Assembly: GCA_905250075.1 (NCBI GenBank)
Contig: CAJNOP010000030.1
Span: 1,360,539 to 1,424,538 of the forward strand
Source of the DNA: Rotaria sp. Silwood1
Taxonomy: Eukaryota; Rotifera; Eurotatoria; Philodinida; Philodinidae
DNA length: 64,000 nt
Direction: 5' to 3'
In this document: piece after piece, positions 36,667 to 49,506 of the stretch
How the letters are laid out: the number at the start of each line of letters is the position of its first letter
How positions within the stretch are numbered: position 1 is the first letter of the stretch
Position numbers and translations under genes: made by a program
The notes under the pieces: generated by a model
What the model saw: the letters and a program-made list of their open reading frames with translations, nothing else
Told to the model about the DNA's origin: nothing
The model's database searches: none

Positions 36667-39600
36667 ATGTACCTATCTAAGAGCGATGTAAGACACGATG
36701 CCAATGTTGATTATAATCTACTCACAAGCCAAACAAACATATCACCTATTACCTCCCATGTACGTATGGATTATTTGTTTCAGTTACTTTGATTATATAT
36801 GAATATTGTCTCGTATAATCATACGAGTCAAGTTGGACTTGAATTAACTGTATTGTGTATTTGCTTGTTTCTTTTAGCCATCACAATCATCATCTCCGTT
36901 GTACCCCACGTTACTCGTCATAGATGACAATTCGAATTCTGAGGACTCGACTATAAACAATACAAATGACATTCCAAATAAACCATTGATTTCTTCTAAT
37001 GCTCAAATGTCACATATTCAAATGCCAACAAACTTATCACCGTCCACAGTTGGTAAGTGTTTTTTGAATGAATATTTCTTTTGCTTTGGTTATATACTTC
37101 ATATTTTACATTAATTTAGATATTGTACATAATACAGCTGAACAACAACGTCGTCGAAATTCATCAATTGCAAAATTACTCGGAGGTCAACCGTTACATA
37201 ATCAACAATACGAAGGTACAAATCTAATTTGTATTTTAAATTAATTGATGTATTTATTGCTTATAGAAATAAATCAACAAATACTGGATTCTCAATCCGT
37301 TCAAAATGTACCTAATCCTAGTGATCATGGAACTGATAGTAGTATTCAACGAACACGTAGTTCAATAACACGAACTTTACTTATGAACACAGGTAAAAAA
37401 AAATAAAAACTAATAAAATCTAAAATTGAATATTTGTTATTATAAAATTCTTTAGAACGAACTAATAACATAACAGAAGTACTTACCAAAACACAAGTAG
37501 CATCAACACCACCACCATTTTCAAAAGATTTTGAATATTTAATACGTCGAGAACCTGATAAATCAGATACAGAACATGCACCATTCATACTTCAACAAAA
37601 TAGTAAATCTTATTTTAATCATTTTATTTTGTTGGAAAAAAAAAGAATTTATTTTTACATTCAGCACCGAAAGTTTGTCAGAATTTAAATTCTTCTAATA
37701 AAACAAATGCTCCATTAACGATACAATCAAAATTAAAACGAAAGAGGTAATTAAAAAAATCTTTTTTTCTTAAGTAATATTTTATTGAAATATAAATTTT
37801 CAAGATCTATTTCAAAAACATCATTTATATCACCAAATAAATTAACAACAAATATTCCACCATTTTCTTTACATGATCCATTCGAACTCGAATCATCAGT
37901 AATAAATACGATTCCATCGATACATCATCAACAAAATGAATTTCCTCGTTTTAATCCATCAAAACGTCCTCGTCATTTAAATCAACAACAACATAATTTA
38001 TCAACGAGTAATTCAACGACTAACCAATTTTCATATCCTTATGATAAAATGAATATGAACTCTTCAGTGTATAATCAATTTTCTATACATAACGATCGAA
38101 TTCCTTCAAATAATGGTTCACGTTATTCACATTCAACTAAATTAATATTGCCATCACCTATTGCAACATTACCATCACCTGGAACTGAACTACATCATAA
38201 TCGTAACAATAATAATAAGAGCGTCACTATGACATCAATACGTAAAGCAAAAGTAAATATGATAAAAAAAAAACAAAACTGAAGAATATTGATGAATCTA
38301 CTTAAAACAACAAAAGTAGGACAAAATTATTAATTGACAATAGAAAAATCGAGTGGCATTTTATAATACTAATTCAGTATTCTTTAAAGTATTGAATAAA
38401 CATGCCTTGTGTTAAGATTTGTAAGACAATTTTTTTTTGTTTGTTCGAATTTCATATTTTATGTAGTCTATTAATTATATCCATCCCATGCAAACAAAAA
38501 GATTAGATAAAATAATCCTATTGAAATCCGTCATAATCAATAATAATGCGAGATCTTAAAGTTTCGTCGATTATTCTGATTAATTTCGCTTATAATCAAT
38601 TCAATATCAATAAACGATTAATTATAATTCATGCCAATCAAAAAATAAAATATTTATTTAAGATTACACCATTTATCTTCAAGCAACTTCGATTAAAAGT
38701 AATGTTTTCAGCACAATTTCTTTTAATCAATTATAAACGAAATTAATCAGAATAATCAATTAAATTCAAAATTTTTTCAATTAATTTTTTTATTATAATC
38801 GATTCCAAATTGATTTTGATCTAATGTTTTTTGTCTGATATCTCTTTTTTACATGAGATGTTTTAAGATTAGAAAAATCAACATCCTTGAATTATGTCTT
38901 TGTCAATTGGAGAATATTTACCAACTGTTACTACATCGATTGATACACATCTGACGTCGTCGAAAAAAAAAATAGCTTGTCTTCCAATTGATATAAGTGA
39001 TCTTTCTTTGTGGTTTTTAAAAACTTTTCTATATACTTTAAGAAAATACGAACAATGTTGTTCTTCTATCAACATATTATTGAAATCATTTGATATATAT
39101 ATAATAAACAAAACACATTAGATTGTCATGTTTATTAATCAACAGTAGTCATAAACGTCATTTTCTATTTTAGCTAACATGAAACTGACGAACTAGAATG
39201 CATAATATTAATCAAAAGAAATAACTAAGAACATAATCTACGTATGATGAGTTAATTCAACTGTCAAAGTACATTCAGTATGCAGAAAATAGACATACAC
39301 ATCAGATACTCTATTTATCTCTGTAATAGTTTTGCTTCTGTTAGCTAAACTAGAGTTGATCATCTGTACACCTAAAATCAAGTTTGAAACATTGCTAAAT
39401 ATTTTTATTACATACATTTTTTGTCTTGAAAATTTTATTTTTTTTACAAACAAAAGTAAAAAAGTGAATATTGATTAATGAAAATATATCATGTAAAACA
39501 TACTCAATTAATATAGCTGTTGTATGAAATACAAAGAAATATTACTTTCTTATAGAATGAAACTTCGAAATGATCTTTTTATTTGACGTTTTAAAATATT

Positions 39601-39828
39601 TTTCAGAAATCGAAATTTTTATAAAGCCAAATTGTTTCTAACATTTTATTGTTCTTTTTTTTTAAGTCGATACTTGTCCAACCCGAACTATGTGACTTTT
39701 CAAGGCAACGATCGTATTCCCATGCGTCTACTCGCTCTGATGATTTTTTAGCAGGATCATCTGAACCAAATGTACCATTAAAAAAACGTTTACTTCATGC
39801 ATATAACAACGAACAGCGTCCTTCATAA
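36667..39828 (+). CDS. Disordered, NLS-bearing protein (eight exons)
   Basis: Exons: 36667-36759, 36878-37052, 37120-37215, 37267-37392, 37456-37602, 37665-37746, 37805-38252 and 39667-39828. All junctions are GT-AG and stay in phase, giving 442 residues. The ATG has an in-frame stop 15 bp upstream. The protein is low in hydrophobics and rich in Ser, Asn, Gln, His and Pro, so mostly disordered. Landmarks are EQQRRRNSSIAKLLGG (about residue 95), a conserved-looking TPPPFSKDFEYLIRREPDK, a basic block KLKRKR and KRPRH, and a charged C-terminal exon with RSYSHASTRSDD and PLKKRLLHAY. A nuclear regulator or scaffold is plausible, but no family is identified. If the last donor (38252) is ignored, translation runs into the intron and stops at 38282; the exon at 39667 supports the splice. 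More exons upstream are possible. Confidence 0.6.
38569..38758. repeat. Short inverted repeat in last intron
   Basis: About 33-bp arms (gattattctgattaatttcg... and ...cgaaattaatcagaataatc) separated by about 125 bp, inside the 1.4-kb final intron of the disordered-protein gene. It has the size and shape of a MITE, but no target duplication was confirmed. Confidence 0.6.
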
Positions 39829-41950
39829 CCACTGTGATCTCTTTTGTGTTTGTGTAGTCTATTGTTTTTCTTTTTATCTTATCCTTGTTAAAACTATATA
39901 AAATACAAATCTCATTCTAATAACAAAAACAAAAAAAAGTAGATTGATTTATATTTTTGTTTGTTTTTCTTTTTTTTGTGTGTATTTGTATATATTCGTT
40001 TAACTTTCTAAGTCTACAAATGGACCAAAGGAAAAGAAAACATTTTCAACAATTTTTTTTTTTAATCGAATAAAGAAGATATTGAACTTTATTTTTTCTT
40101 GTTAACATTATAAAATAAAATAAAATAAAATAGATTAGATGAAAATCTAGTTTAGAACCATTTGTGTTTTTTCTATTTTTATACATTAAAATTTAAACAA
40201 AAAAATTTGTGTGATATAGAATTTCTTATTTATTGCATGGTAATATATTCAATGTATTTACAATCATCATTTCCTGTACCCGAAGATCAAGTAAGTCTGA
40301 ATACTTGAATGTACTGCAAGATATTGTTTTATGTTACGCAGAACTTATTTACACTGTGTTGAATTATCTATTTTATTGATAGAACAAAATAAATCTCATA
40401 ACAATAGGACAAGAAGATTTACGATTCGTATTATTAAAAATTTGTAACAATCAGGGATGTCGCATTAGTAAGAGAATTCATAAAATGCTATTATTTATGC
40501 ATTAGTATTATTAACCCGTAAGCTTTTTCTATTAGAATTAATTAATGTTAAGATGTTACTTACAATGAGACATTTGAGAGGTTAAACTCAAACGTTCTGA
40601 ATAATAGAACATTTTTGTTCTTTTATCTCGAATAGTTTTCTCAAAACAGAACACATTTTTTTTACTAAGAAAGATCATTCCGATAAAGGAGTAAAAGCTT
40701 CTTGTACAGAAAAGACCATTCTAATAATAGAATGAAGACTGATTGTACCAGAAAAGGCTATTCCAATAACCGAACCAAGGTTTTTTGTGCTAAAAAAGAT
40801 CATTCGAATAATAGAACAAAATAGCTCAGTTAGTGCAAACTTTTCAGCTTGAAATCCTAGAGGCTTTGTCTCAAGTAATACCTAAGCATTAGCTAATACT
40901 GATGGCAACCGAACGTCAAAGTACTAAGACTAAATTTAATGCCCCGAATAAGCATTAGAATTAGTATTGATTAGTGCTAATACTAAATCTAAACAGATGC
41001 TCCCAGTGGCATTTCAATAGCTTATGATAAACAAATAAAAATCTTTTGTATTACAGAGTTGAATGTGATTTATTAGTTTGTGCCGTTTTCGAAAATATTG
41101 AATTAAACAATTCCCATGGTAAATGATATTCATACAAAACAACTTATGACATTTGTAGCAGTGATTATTTAATACTGATTACTCGCGTTGAAGGTTTTCA
41201 AACAGAGATGCGATTCTCACAACAAACCTTACAATGTACAAAATATGGAAAGTAAATTTATCGAAACATATATTTTCACCAAAGTTGTAATGTTTGAGAT
41301 TAGTGAAATGTAATATGAAAGCAACAATGCTCAATAACTGAAACGAAAATGAGGATGCAGCTGTAGAGTGTAGACAATTGGATGTTGGACGTCTCTTAAT
41401 TAAAATACATACTCTCACCTACGTGCACACCCTTGAGAACTGGAAATTAATACTTTTACGAAGAAACAAATGCGTTTTTGATAGAAAATAAGTCATGTCC
41501 ACGTGCTCTCTACAGAACTTGTTCGTTGTGCAATATAACAAACGAAAGAAATATCATTGAATTCTTTATCTTCAACGAAACAATAATTTATATAATTTCA
41601 ATATTTCAGTATGATAACATTGTTACCTTTCATTTCTTTTACAACTCGACATATTTATTATTCGACGTTTTTATCTATCCACATTTTACTTTTCGACACT
41701 TCTCTTTTCGATCGAAGTAGGATTAACTAAAGATTCGAAAGACAGATAAAAACCCTCATCTTTCCCATCGTTGTCCACAATCATTTCAAATAAATCAGAT
41801 GCATTTAGGCAAGTTCACAAAGATAGCAAAAGACAAATGTATGAATGAAAATGTAGGAAAATGACTCCTAGCTTTGTTGCGTATTGGAAAAAATCTGTTA
41901 TTCCTTCATTGTGAGTGGGAATCCATCAGATTAGTTCTCAATCTGCTTAA
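39829..41950. other. Intergenic
   Basis: Long T runs and an AAAAT simple repeat near 40115, with AATAAA near 40068 that may serve the upstream gene. A degenerate 42-bp tandem repeat (40671-40827) is listed separately. No gene is supported. Confidence 0.4.
40671..40827 (+). repeat. Degenerate 42-bp tandem repeat
   Basis: Four units start at 40671, 40712, 40754 and 40796 with period 41-42 bp. Each opens AAGAYCATTC or AAGGCTATTC and continues ...ATAATAGAA.... Read in one frame the unit gives K-x-I-x-I-x-E repeats of 14 residues, with stops in the first two units. It looks like a broken coding repeat or a short satellite. Confidence 0.55.
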
Positions 41951-42664
41951 CCCTTAAAAGACGAATGTCCCTTCCAAGGAACATTGGAAAAATCTCAATA
42001 AAACATGTAATATAACTTCATATACAAGATCCAGTGTTTTCTTGCACTAAGATACCCTGATAGACCATGCAAAGAGAAAAAGATCAGTCTTGAGTACCTG
42101 TTAGACGAAACAATAGGTTTTTTAAAGACATGATTTTCTGAATGTCATTTTTTTTACTTTGAAACTTTTACTCATTTATTAATACAGTATGAAAGTCTAT
42201 TTTTTGTGAGTGATATCGCAAGGCGCAGCACCAGGCTATCGAATGAGAGCATTTCTGAATTTTTTAACCGATCTGTTGATGCATGATGACATCATGAAGA
42301 AAATGTTCCTTGAGAGGGGATATTTGGTCTTAACGAGCCGAAACATTTCGAGCAAGCCTTATATTGGAACAGAGAGTGTGTAAGCTTTGAAAAAATGTAA
42401 AATATTGCTTCAATTCGTTTTTTGAGTAATAACAAACAAATAAATAATAGCATTTCAAAGCAAAAACTCTTTTTACATAAACTCAGAATAGTGAAAAATT
42501 TTGTACCGTTACGATCGAATGTCTCTTCCAAGGGACATTCTGTATCTCCATAAGAAAAAATAATTTTTTTTTACTATAATATAATCATACTGATGACTCA
42601 GAAGCTCAGTTCCGATGGTTGGTTTTTTCAAATTGTCACGGAAACCTCGTTCAGCTTTTAAGGG
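41951..42664. mobile_element. piggyBac-type non-autonomous element
   Basis: 714 bp flanked on both sides by TTAA (41947-41950 and 42665-42668). The ends are CCCTTAAAAG and CTTTTAAGGG, perfect inverted 10-mers. TTAA duplication plus CCC...GGG ends is diagnostic of the piggyBac superfamily. Inside each end is an imperfect palindrome, AATGTCCCTTCCAAGGAACATT-like at about 41963 and a near-identical copy near 42517, possible transposase-binding sites. There is no transposase frame, so it depends on an autonomous relative elsewhere. Confidence 0.8.
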
Positions 42665-42689
42665 TTAAGCTCAAATCTACTAGGGCGTA

Positions 42690-43318
42690 GTCGTGTGACG
42701 ATGAAAGGCTCTCAAGTGATTGATTGGTTTCAAACTGAAACTATATTCGATCGATAGGATCTAATAAGTAAATACCCAATAGGGATTCGAATAGCTGAAC
42801 CTTTGTTATTTATTATATCGAGTTTCAGTGTATTTTTTGTAAGGCCCCAGTTTTCAAGTGAAATCATCCTGTCGAATTTTAACCTGAAACTTTGCTCTGA
42901 CAAAGGCAACTATTAGGCCAGCTCGTAGAAGGAACTTCTAAACTTTTTGATTAAGTCTCTTCAAGATATGGATCTTTCAAAACATCGATGTTTTTTACAA
43001 TAATCATACCAAAGCGTCTATATTTTTAAAAATTCATATCTCGGAAAGACTTATTGAAAAGATTCTGAAACTTCTTGTAAAAGTTAGTCTAAACAGTGCC
43101 TTTCAATGGGCTATATTTCAGAACGAAATTCAACAGTATAGTTTTGCTTGAAAACTTGGGCCCTGTAGAAAAGAATCCACTAAGCTCTATATCTCATTAA
43201 CAAAGATCTGGCTACTCAAATCATTCTAAGGTATCTACTTACTCACTAGATCCTATTGAGTGAACATAGTTTCAGCTTACACGCGGTTTATCACTTGGGA
43301 ACCTTCCATTGTGAGAAA
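42690..43318. repeat. Foldback element 4 (about 630 bp)
   Basis: Left arm about 42690-42990 is complementary to about 43015-43318. One pair is 'ctgaaactatattcgatcgataggatcta' against 'tagatcctattgagtgaacatagtttcag'; another is 'ggccccagttttcaag' against 'cttgaaaacttgggccc'. It starts about 25 bp after the piggyBac-type element. The arm includes GAATTTTAACCTGAAACTTTGC at 42874, the motif shared with foldbacks 1 and 3. No open frame of note. Confidence 0.8.
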
Positions 43319-44238
43319 GGTGTTGAATGAGACAATCACCAAGTACAAAAAACTGGAAAAAAGGATCTCGTATCTTTGGGGCGACTATTCGATTTTGAAA
43401 ATTTCACTAAGAGAATTTAAGTATGGTTCAGCCAGATCCGAGTGCAAATGTTTTGGATCCGGCGAACTCTATTATGTATTCAATTGAGTACTTCTCGCTG
43501 CTATCATTACCCATCTTCAGCGCTAAAGTAATATGTAGCATTAGCCGTCATTGTTGTATCGAATAGAAACATCGAACCTATTGTGATTAAATGAGATAAA
43601 CAAATATTTATTAATAGTATCGAGTAATAGATCATCATCGTCATTATAATTAATAATTGGTTTTAATTTTGATATAATAAATTTTCTTTAATTCACATCT
43701 AATGACTAAATCTTTTTGAATGACAGCATGTCCTAAATATTATTTTCATATTTATATAGACTAATGACATTGAACATAATTGTCTTCAAGTTTCTATATA
43801 CTATTTATTTGATTGCGATATTAATCGTCATTCACAAAAAAAAAAACAAACGAATATTGTGTCTTAGCACTCGTTATTCGCATTTATAAATCATATATAC
43901 CTTCTATTGGTCAAGAAGATATTCCAATCGATGGTATAAAAAGAAATTATTTTAATCTTTAATCAAAACGACATCTTCTTTTATAAGTTTTATCATAAAA
44001 AAAGCAATTATTTTTCTTATTTTTAATTAAAAAATATTTTTTCTTTGTTAATAATTATTTTTGTTCTGTACAAAAAAAAACAAAGTGATTACGTCAACTT
44101 GAAGATTGAATCAAATAAATATTCAACACCTGGCCCAAAAACTTGATTGGTGATTAGTTCACTTTCGTTTTTATAGATTTGAAAATCCGACTTTGATCAG
44201 ATTATTGGCCACTATCATATTGTGAAATTAGAAAAATT
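43319..44238. other. Intergenic upstream of the ERGIC-53 gene
   Basis: AT-rich. An AG preceded by pyrimidines at 44168-44176 (cgtttttatag) could be a leader splice acceptor. No core promoter element was assigned. Confidence 0.35.
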
Positions 44239-47200
44239 ATGACAAAATTTTTTCAATTTATTCTAACGATATATTCTTCTATTGTTGTTATCTATGCTTA
44301 TACTGATCCATCTGAATTAAATCCACAATTAGTTAAAAGATTTGAATATAAATTATCATTTAAAGGACCTCATCTTGCTTTTAAAGATGGGACTGTTCCA
44401 TTTTGGACATTTGGTGGAAGTAAGTAATTATTTTCATCGAACAAGAAAATCTTGACTTTATTTTTTTTTAATAACTTTAGGTGCTATTGCTAGTGATGAA
44501 CAAGTACGTGTAACGCCATCAATTCGAAGTCAAAAAGGTAAAGAAATATAATTTTCATTTTTACATGATTATAAATTTCATACATATATAGGTTGGATTT
44601 GGAGTAAGAATACAATGACTGCAGATAATTGGCTTCTCGACGTTAAACTACGTGTAACTGGCCGAGGTCGTGTTGGTGCTGATGGAATGGTAAAAGACTG
44701 GACTTTTTATTTTAAATGGAAAATTCGAGAGTTACCAGAATTTGGTTCATTGATAAAGTATACAAAATCAATTTTATATATAGTTGGAGAGTTCGATGAG
44801 CTGAGTAAGAATATTCATTATTATTTTTTTCAAAGTTTTATTGATAAAAGAATAAGAGATTTTTTCAATAGTCTTGAGTAGTTCATTCGTTTGAAAAATA
44901 TGTTTTTTCATACCACGACACTGATCTATTTTTGTATGATTTCAAAAAATTCTTTTGCATTTCATGCTTGTTATAAAACTAATTTGTTCAGATTCGCCAT
45001 GAAAAGCTGATTTCAAATTAGTTTTGCGATAAGCGTGAAACGTAAAATTGTTTTAAAATTAGAAAAAAATGGCTCAGTTTTATGGTATGAAAAATGTATT
45101 TTTCCAAAGAATGAACGATCCAAGATTATAGAAAAACTTGATGTCTTTTATCAAAAGGCTTTGAAAAAAAAACAGTAAAATACATATTCTTACTCAGCTT
45201 ATCGAGCTCTATCTAACGATGTATAAAAAAAAATGAAAAAAAATTTTTGCATCTTACCATATAACACATATAAACTTAGCTAAAAGATAGTCATAGTTTT
45301 AAAGAGTTAATCGTCAAGTTTAGTTCATCCATGTCGGTCTTGTTTCAATTTATTCATGGTATTATTTAAAAAAAAACATATTACATTGTATGTAATATTG
45401 AAATTGTAAGACTTTTCCAATCAAAAAATATTGATTTATTAGATATTTTGATTAGTCAACATTAGATAAGCAGTATTATTATGCTGTTGTCTTTTTCTTT
45501 ATTAAAATAGAAAATCTAATTTTCATTTCGATTAAAAGTTAACGATTCCCATAGAAATTCGATGTTTGAAGTATTCAGATAAAAAAGAAACCTTGACAAT
45601 CTTCTTTCTCTTTAGATTCATTCCTAGTTGAAAAGGTTATTCTTTGCTAATCCTCTATCGATATATCTATTTAAAATTGACCTTTTTATTTTTATTTAGT
45701 TATAGTCATAGTACATATAGAATTTTCTATTAATTCATTGATTTTCTTTTTTAGGCTATTTGGTTTACAGAGAAAGCAGGTGTTGAAGGTCCTGTATTTG
45801 GCTCAAATGATTTGTGGAAAGGTGTAGGCGTATTTCTTGATTCATTCGACAATGATGCATTAGTAAGTTACTTTAAGAAACATATTTCTTCGTTTGTTTT
45901 TCAATAAGTAATATAAACAAAAAAAAATTAGAATTTTCCTAATTCGTAGACTCTTCAACTTGTAAGTTATATCTTATTGTGCTTTACATATTTATGATGT
46001 TTACTCAGTAAAACTTGTTTCATATAAAATTTACTTTAAATGGTTTTCAAAATATCTTTTATTCGCTTCATTTATGTTGTATAGCACTAATATAGTTGCT
46101 TTGTGTAAAGTATTTGTTCGTATTTTCGAATCTAAATGCCATCATTTACCAGAGTCCTTAGTCTGGAAACAGACAATAATACATTTTTATTAATTTCTGA
46201 TGGCAATAATAAAATATAGGAATGTTAATCCCAGGAAGATGATTGTGTTCACTTGGCTGATTCATGACTCCGAGACAAAAACAAAAACAAAAACAAAATT
46301 ATTTTGTAAATATATATCAATATTAAAAGCATTTCTTTTCTTAGCAAAATAATCCAATAATTGCTGTTATGGTTAATGATGGTACTAAAACATATGATCA
46401 TCAACATGATGGTAGTGGACAAATTCAAGGAAGCTGTATTCGAGATTTTCGTAATAAACCATTTCCAATTCGATTGAAAATTGAATATGTCAATCAAGGA
46501 TTAACAGTATGTCATAGATTAGCAATTATTAAAAACCATATATATATAGTTCTTTTTTAATCTAAGATTTATCTTAATAATGGTATAACACAAGATGATA
46601 ATGCATTTGAATATTGTACACGTATTGATGGAGTACAATTACCAAAAACTGGATATCTTGGTGTAACAGCTGCAACAGGTGGCCTTGCTGATGATCACGA
46701 TGTATTAGAATTTATGACAACGACTTATTCTGATAAACAAGCATTAGCTCAAAATCAAGCAGCCACAGATGAACAAGCAAAAAAATATAAAGAAGAATAT
46801 GAAAAATATGAACAAGAACTTAAAAAACAACAAGACGAGTTTGTTTTTAGATTTTATTATTCTAAAAAAAGAAACAAGTTAATATTTTTTTAATATTTTA
46901 GCTATAAAAAAGAACATCCAGATATGACAACACCATATAATGAAAAAAATTTAGTATGTATAACAATAATTTATTTAACATATTTAATTATTTGAAATTT
47001 TTTTTTTTGTTTTTAGTACGAAAGTGAATATGATCGTGAATTTCGTACTATCTTAGAAGGACAAGATCAAATTCGTTCATCATTAACAAGTATTGATAAA
47101 AAAATGCTTGAACTATTGGGACGTGTTGAACGATTAGCTGTAACTACTGGCACACAACAACAAATTGTTGGACAAGTACAAACAAAAAAAAACAGAAAAA

Positions 47201-49506
47201 TCATATATTAAATTATCAAATCTATATTTTTTGTAACTTAGGGTGGTTCAGGTGTACCTGCTGATGTTGCACGAATTCAAGATGTGAATCGAGTGATAAA
47301 TTCTAATACTGATATGACAAGAACTATTCAAAGTTATGCGTATGTTTGAAAAAATTTTTTTCTTCTTTTCCTTTTGAATATTTTATTATATAATAGACAA
47401 GTACTAACGGATTTACAACAAAAAGTCAATCATATTCAAACAAGTATTAATAATCAAAGACCTATTGGTACAGGACAACAAGTAGTTACTCCAAATATAG
47501 ATGGAACTGTAGTAAATGAAATTCGAGAACTAGTTAGAATGATTAAATCGGAAACGAATACATTATTACAAAAATCAGTAAGAAAAAATTTCAATTGATT
47601 ACTTTTTGAGAAAAATATTTTTTTTCCTTGTTTTTTTCAAGTCAACTCAAGTTACATGTCCAACAGTAACTGGTGGAAATAATAGTTCTTGTGTGGGTAC
47701 ATTTACATTTATAGGTGCTATTATAATACAAATTGTTGTTCTAGTCGGTTTTTTTGCATTCAAGTAAATATTAAAACCTTTGTTATTTCATATCCTTAGT
47801 GTTTATACTAAAGTTAAATTTGATATCTTTCATAAATTTGATCAAAATGACAATTTTGTATACTAATGATTTTCCCTGCTCATTTTTCTGAGTGTATGAA
47901 GGATGGCTTAGCAGAAAACCTTGAAATTTTCAGAGTAGATAGATCTTGACTAATAAAGAAAGAGTTGTTATAGACTCACAATTCATAGATGCTGTGAATT
48001 GGGATCACAAGGATCTCAATCTTTGCGTCTGTTTATCCGAGATGTTATGTTCAATCTAACGGGAAATTTATTTTGCAGGCATAAGTCACTATTTTTGTTG
48101 GATATCTATTTATCTTTGTCCTTTGAATAAAAAAGCTAAAATATCGAGGATACCTTAAAAATACGTGCTTGTTTTTGACTAGAGCTGCTAAAAATCAGCT
48201 AAACAACATTTTTTTGAAAAAAGAAAACAGGAATATCCGTTGCAAATAGTGTGTATTACATGTGAAAAAATTTCAGCTTTATTTGACATTAGAGCTCGTT
48301 GGGTCCAAAGCGTTTGGTTCCGGGTCGAGAATTGAATAACATAAGAGTTTCAGATCCGAATCCGATAGGCTCTATTGGCCATAATAGACTGAAGAATTGG
48401 AGCGTTTCCGCACTTGTTTTTATAAAAAAAAATGGTTTGAGAAAATCACGACATAATGTTTTAGTTTTCACTATCTCCGTTATATAAATTGGTTTCTAGT
48501 CCAATTTTCTAATGCTTATAGATATTCTTAAATAGCAAAATTTTTGTAAAATATTTTCATGAAGAATTTCAATTAGAATTTTGAATCATCTTACGGAGTG
48601 ATTCAATCATGTTTATACAAGAGCAAATGTCTAGTTATCCTGCATAATAGTTGTATCTAATATATCAATGAATGCGACATGAAATATCTATCTCGATGTA
48701 GTTTGTCATTCTATCGAATACATTTAACATTCTTATTTAAGAACACTGTGATAACTACATACATTTTCGTCCAAGTATATGACTTCATGACGAAATATTC
48801 TGTATATTCATATTGGTTTTTAACCTGAAGCATGCTAAAAAGATTAAACTTGTAAATCAGCAGAAAGTTGAGAATGATAAGCTTTGCCAACCCTAAGTTT
48901 ATAGCTCTATGTATCTGCCCGGATCAATGATTCTAACGCCCGAATACATGAACTTCTGGCAGCTTTCCACCGCAAAGACAATGTTTCCGATCTAAAAAAC
49001 TCGAGAAAATGGCATAAACTTGGAAGCAGGGATCCGGTAACCGGATTTTTTCTTTTATCATTTTCTCCAGTTTTTCGGTCATAAAAGAACAATATTTCTT
49101 GATCTGAGTACATTCCATAGTTTTTATCAGCATATAACTTTTCTCTTGAAATTTTTATATTTATGAACAGAACAAAGATTAATGGAATAAGTAACTCATA
49201 AAATGAATCATTGATTCTGGCATTTATATTTCATTGCTTAGTAATTAATATTTTTTCAGGATAACTGTTTCCTTCTTGATACATAAACTTAAGTGATAAA
49301 AAAAATCTCGGAGTTTAGAAGCATGCCAGCTCATCTAAGAACTCATTGAATATAAGCATTGACTATAGTACTAATCAATAAGTAATTTTCCTTGAGATTA
49401 CGTAATCTTAGAAAGCCGTTATAATTCAATTTTGATGTTCATACTAATCTAAACAATTTTCTTTTCTAGAAATCGTCAAGATCGTATATCACGAAAATAT
49501 TTATGA
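44239..49506 (+). CDS. LMAN1: ERGIC-53 / LMAN1 L-type lectin cargo receptor
   Basis: Twelve exons: 44239-44419, 44481-44537, 44592-44689, 45755-45862, 46345-46506, 46567-46838, 46902-46953, 47017-47175, 47242-47339, 47397-47577, 47642-47763 and 49470-49506. The joined product is 508 residues, as in animals (about 510). A signal peptide (1-20) precedes the lectin domain: FEYKLSFKGPHLA, PFWTFGGSAIAS, RVTGRGRVGADGMAIWF, GVGVFLDSFDND with the metal/sugar Asp, YDHQHDG with the binding His, RDFRNKPFP, and ATGGLADDHDV. A coiled coil follows (KKYKEEYEKYEQELKKQQ ... EGQDQIRSSL). Two luminal cysteines, C462 and C473, sit before the membrane helix as in the oligomerising pair of human ERGIC-53. The cytosolic tail ends SRKYL. 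It cycles ER to ERGIC carrying glycoproteins. Introns 3, 4 and 11 are large (1.07, 0.48 and 1.7 kb). Naive frames stop inside introns. Confidence 0.95.
44789..45208. repeat. Palindromic repeat inside LMAN1 intron 3
   Basis: About 420 bp with almost no loop. Left 44789-44995 pairs with 45001-45208: 'gagctgagtaagaat' pairs with 'attcttactcagctt', and 'tgttataaaactaattt' near the centre with 'aaattagttttgcgataa'. Arms are perhaps 75-80% complementary. It lies in the sense intron of an expressed gene, so the pre-mRNA should form a long hairpin. Sequence looks unrelated to foldbacks 1, 3 and 4. Confidence 0.75.

Noticed and set aside
40252..40505. Possible two-exon mini-gene (MYLQSSFPVPEDQ plus 40 codons)
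   Set aside because: The splice sites are plausible and the frame closes, but 53 residues without any feature is within chance for this AT-rich DNA.
48289..49133. Short frames on both strands inside the last LMAN1 intron
   Set aside because: They lie within a 1.7-kb intron of a well-supported gene and show no domain; the slightly higher GC may mark an old repeat.
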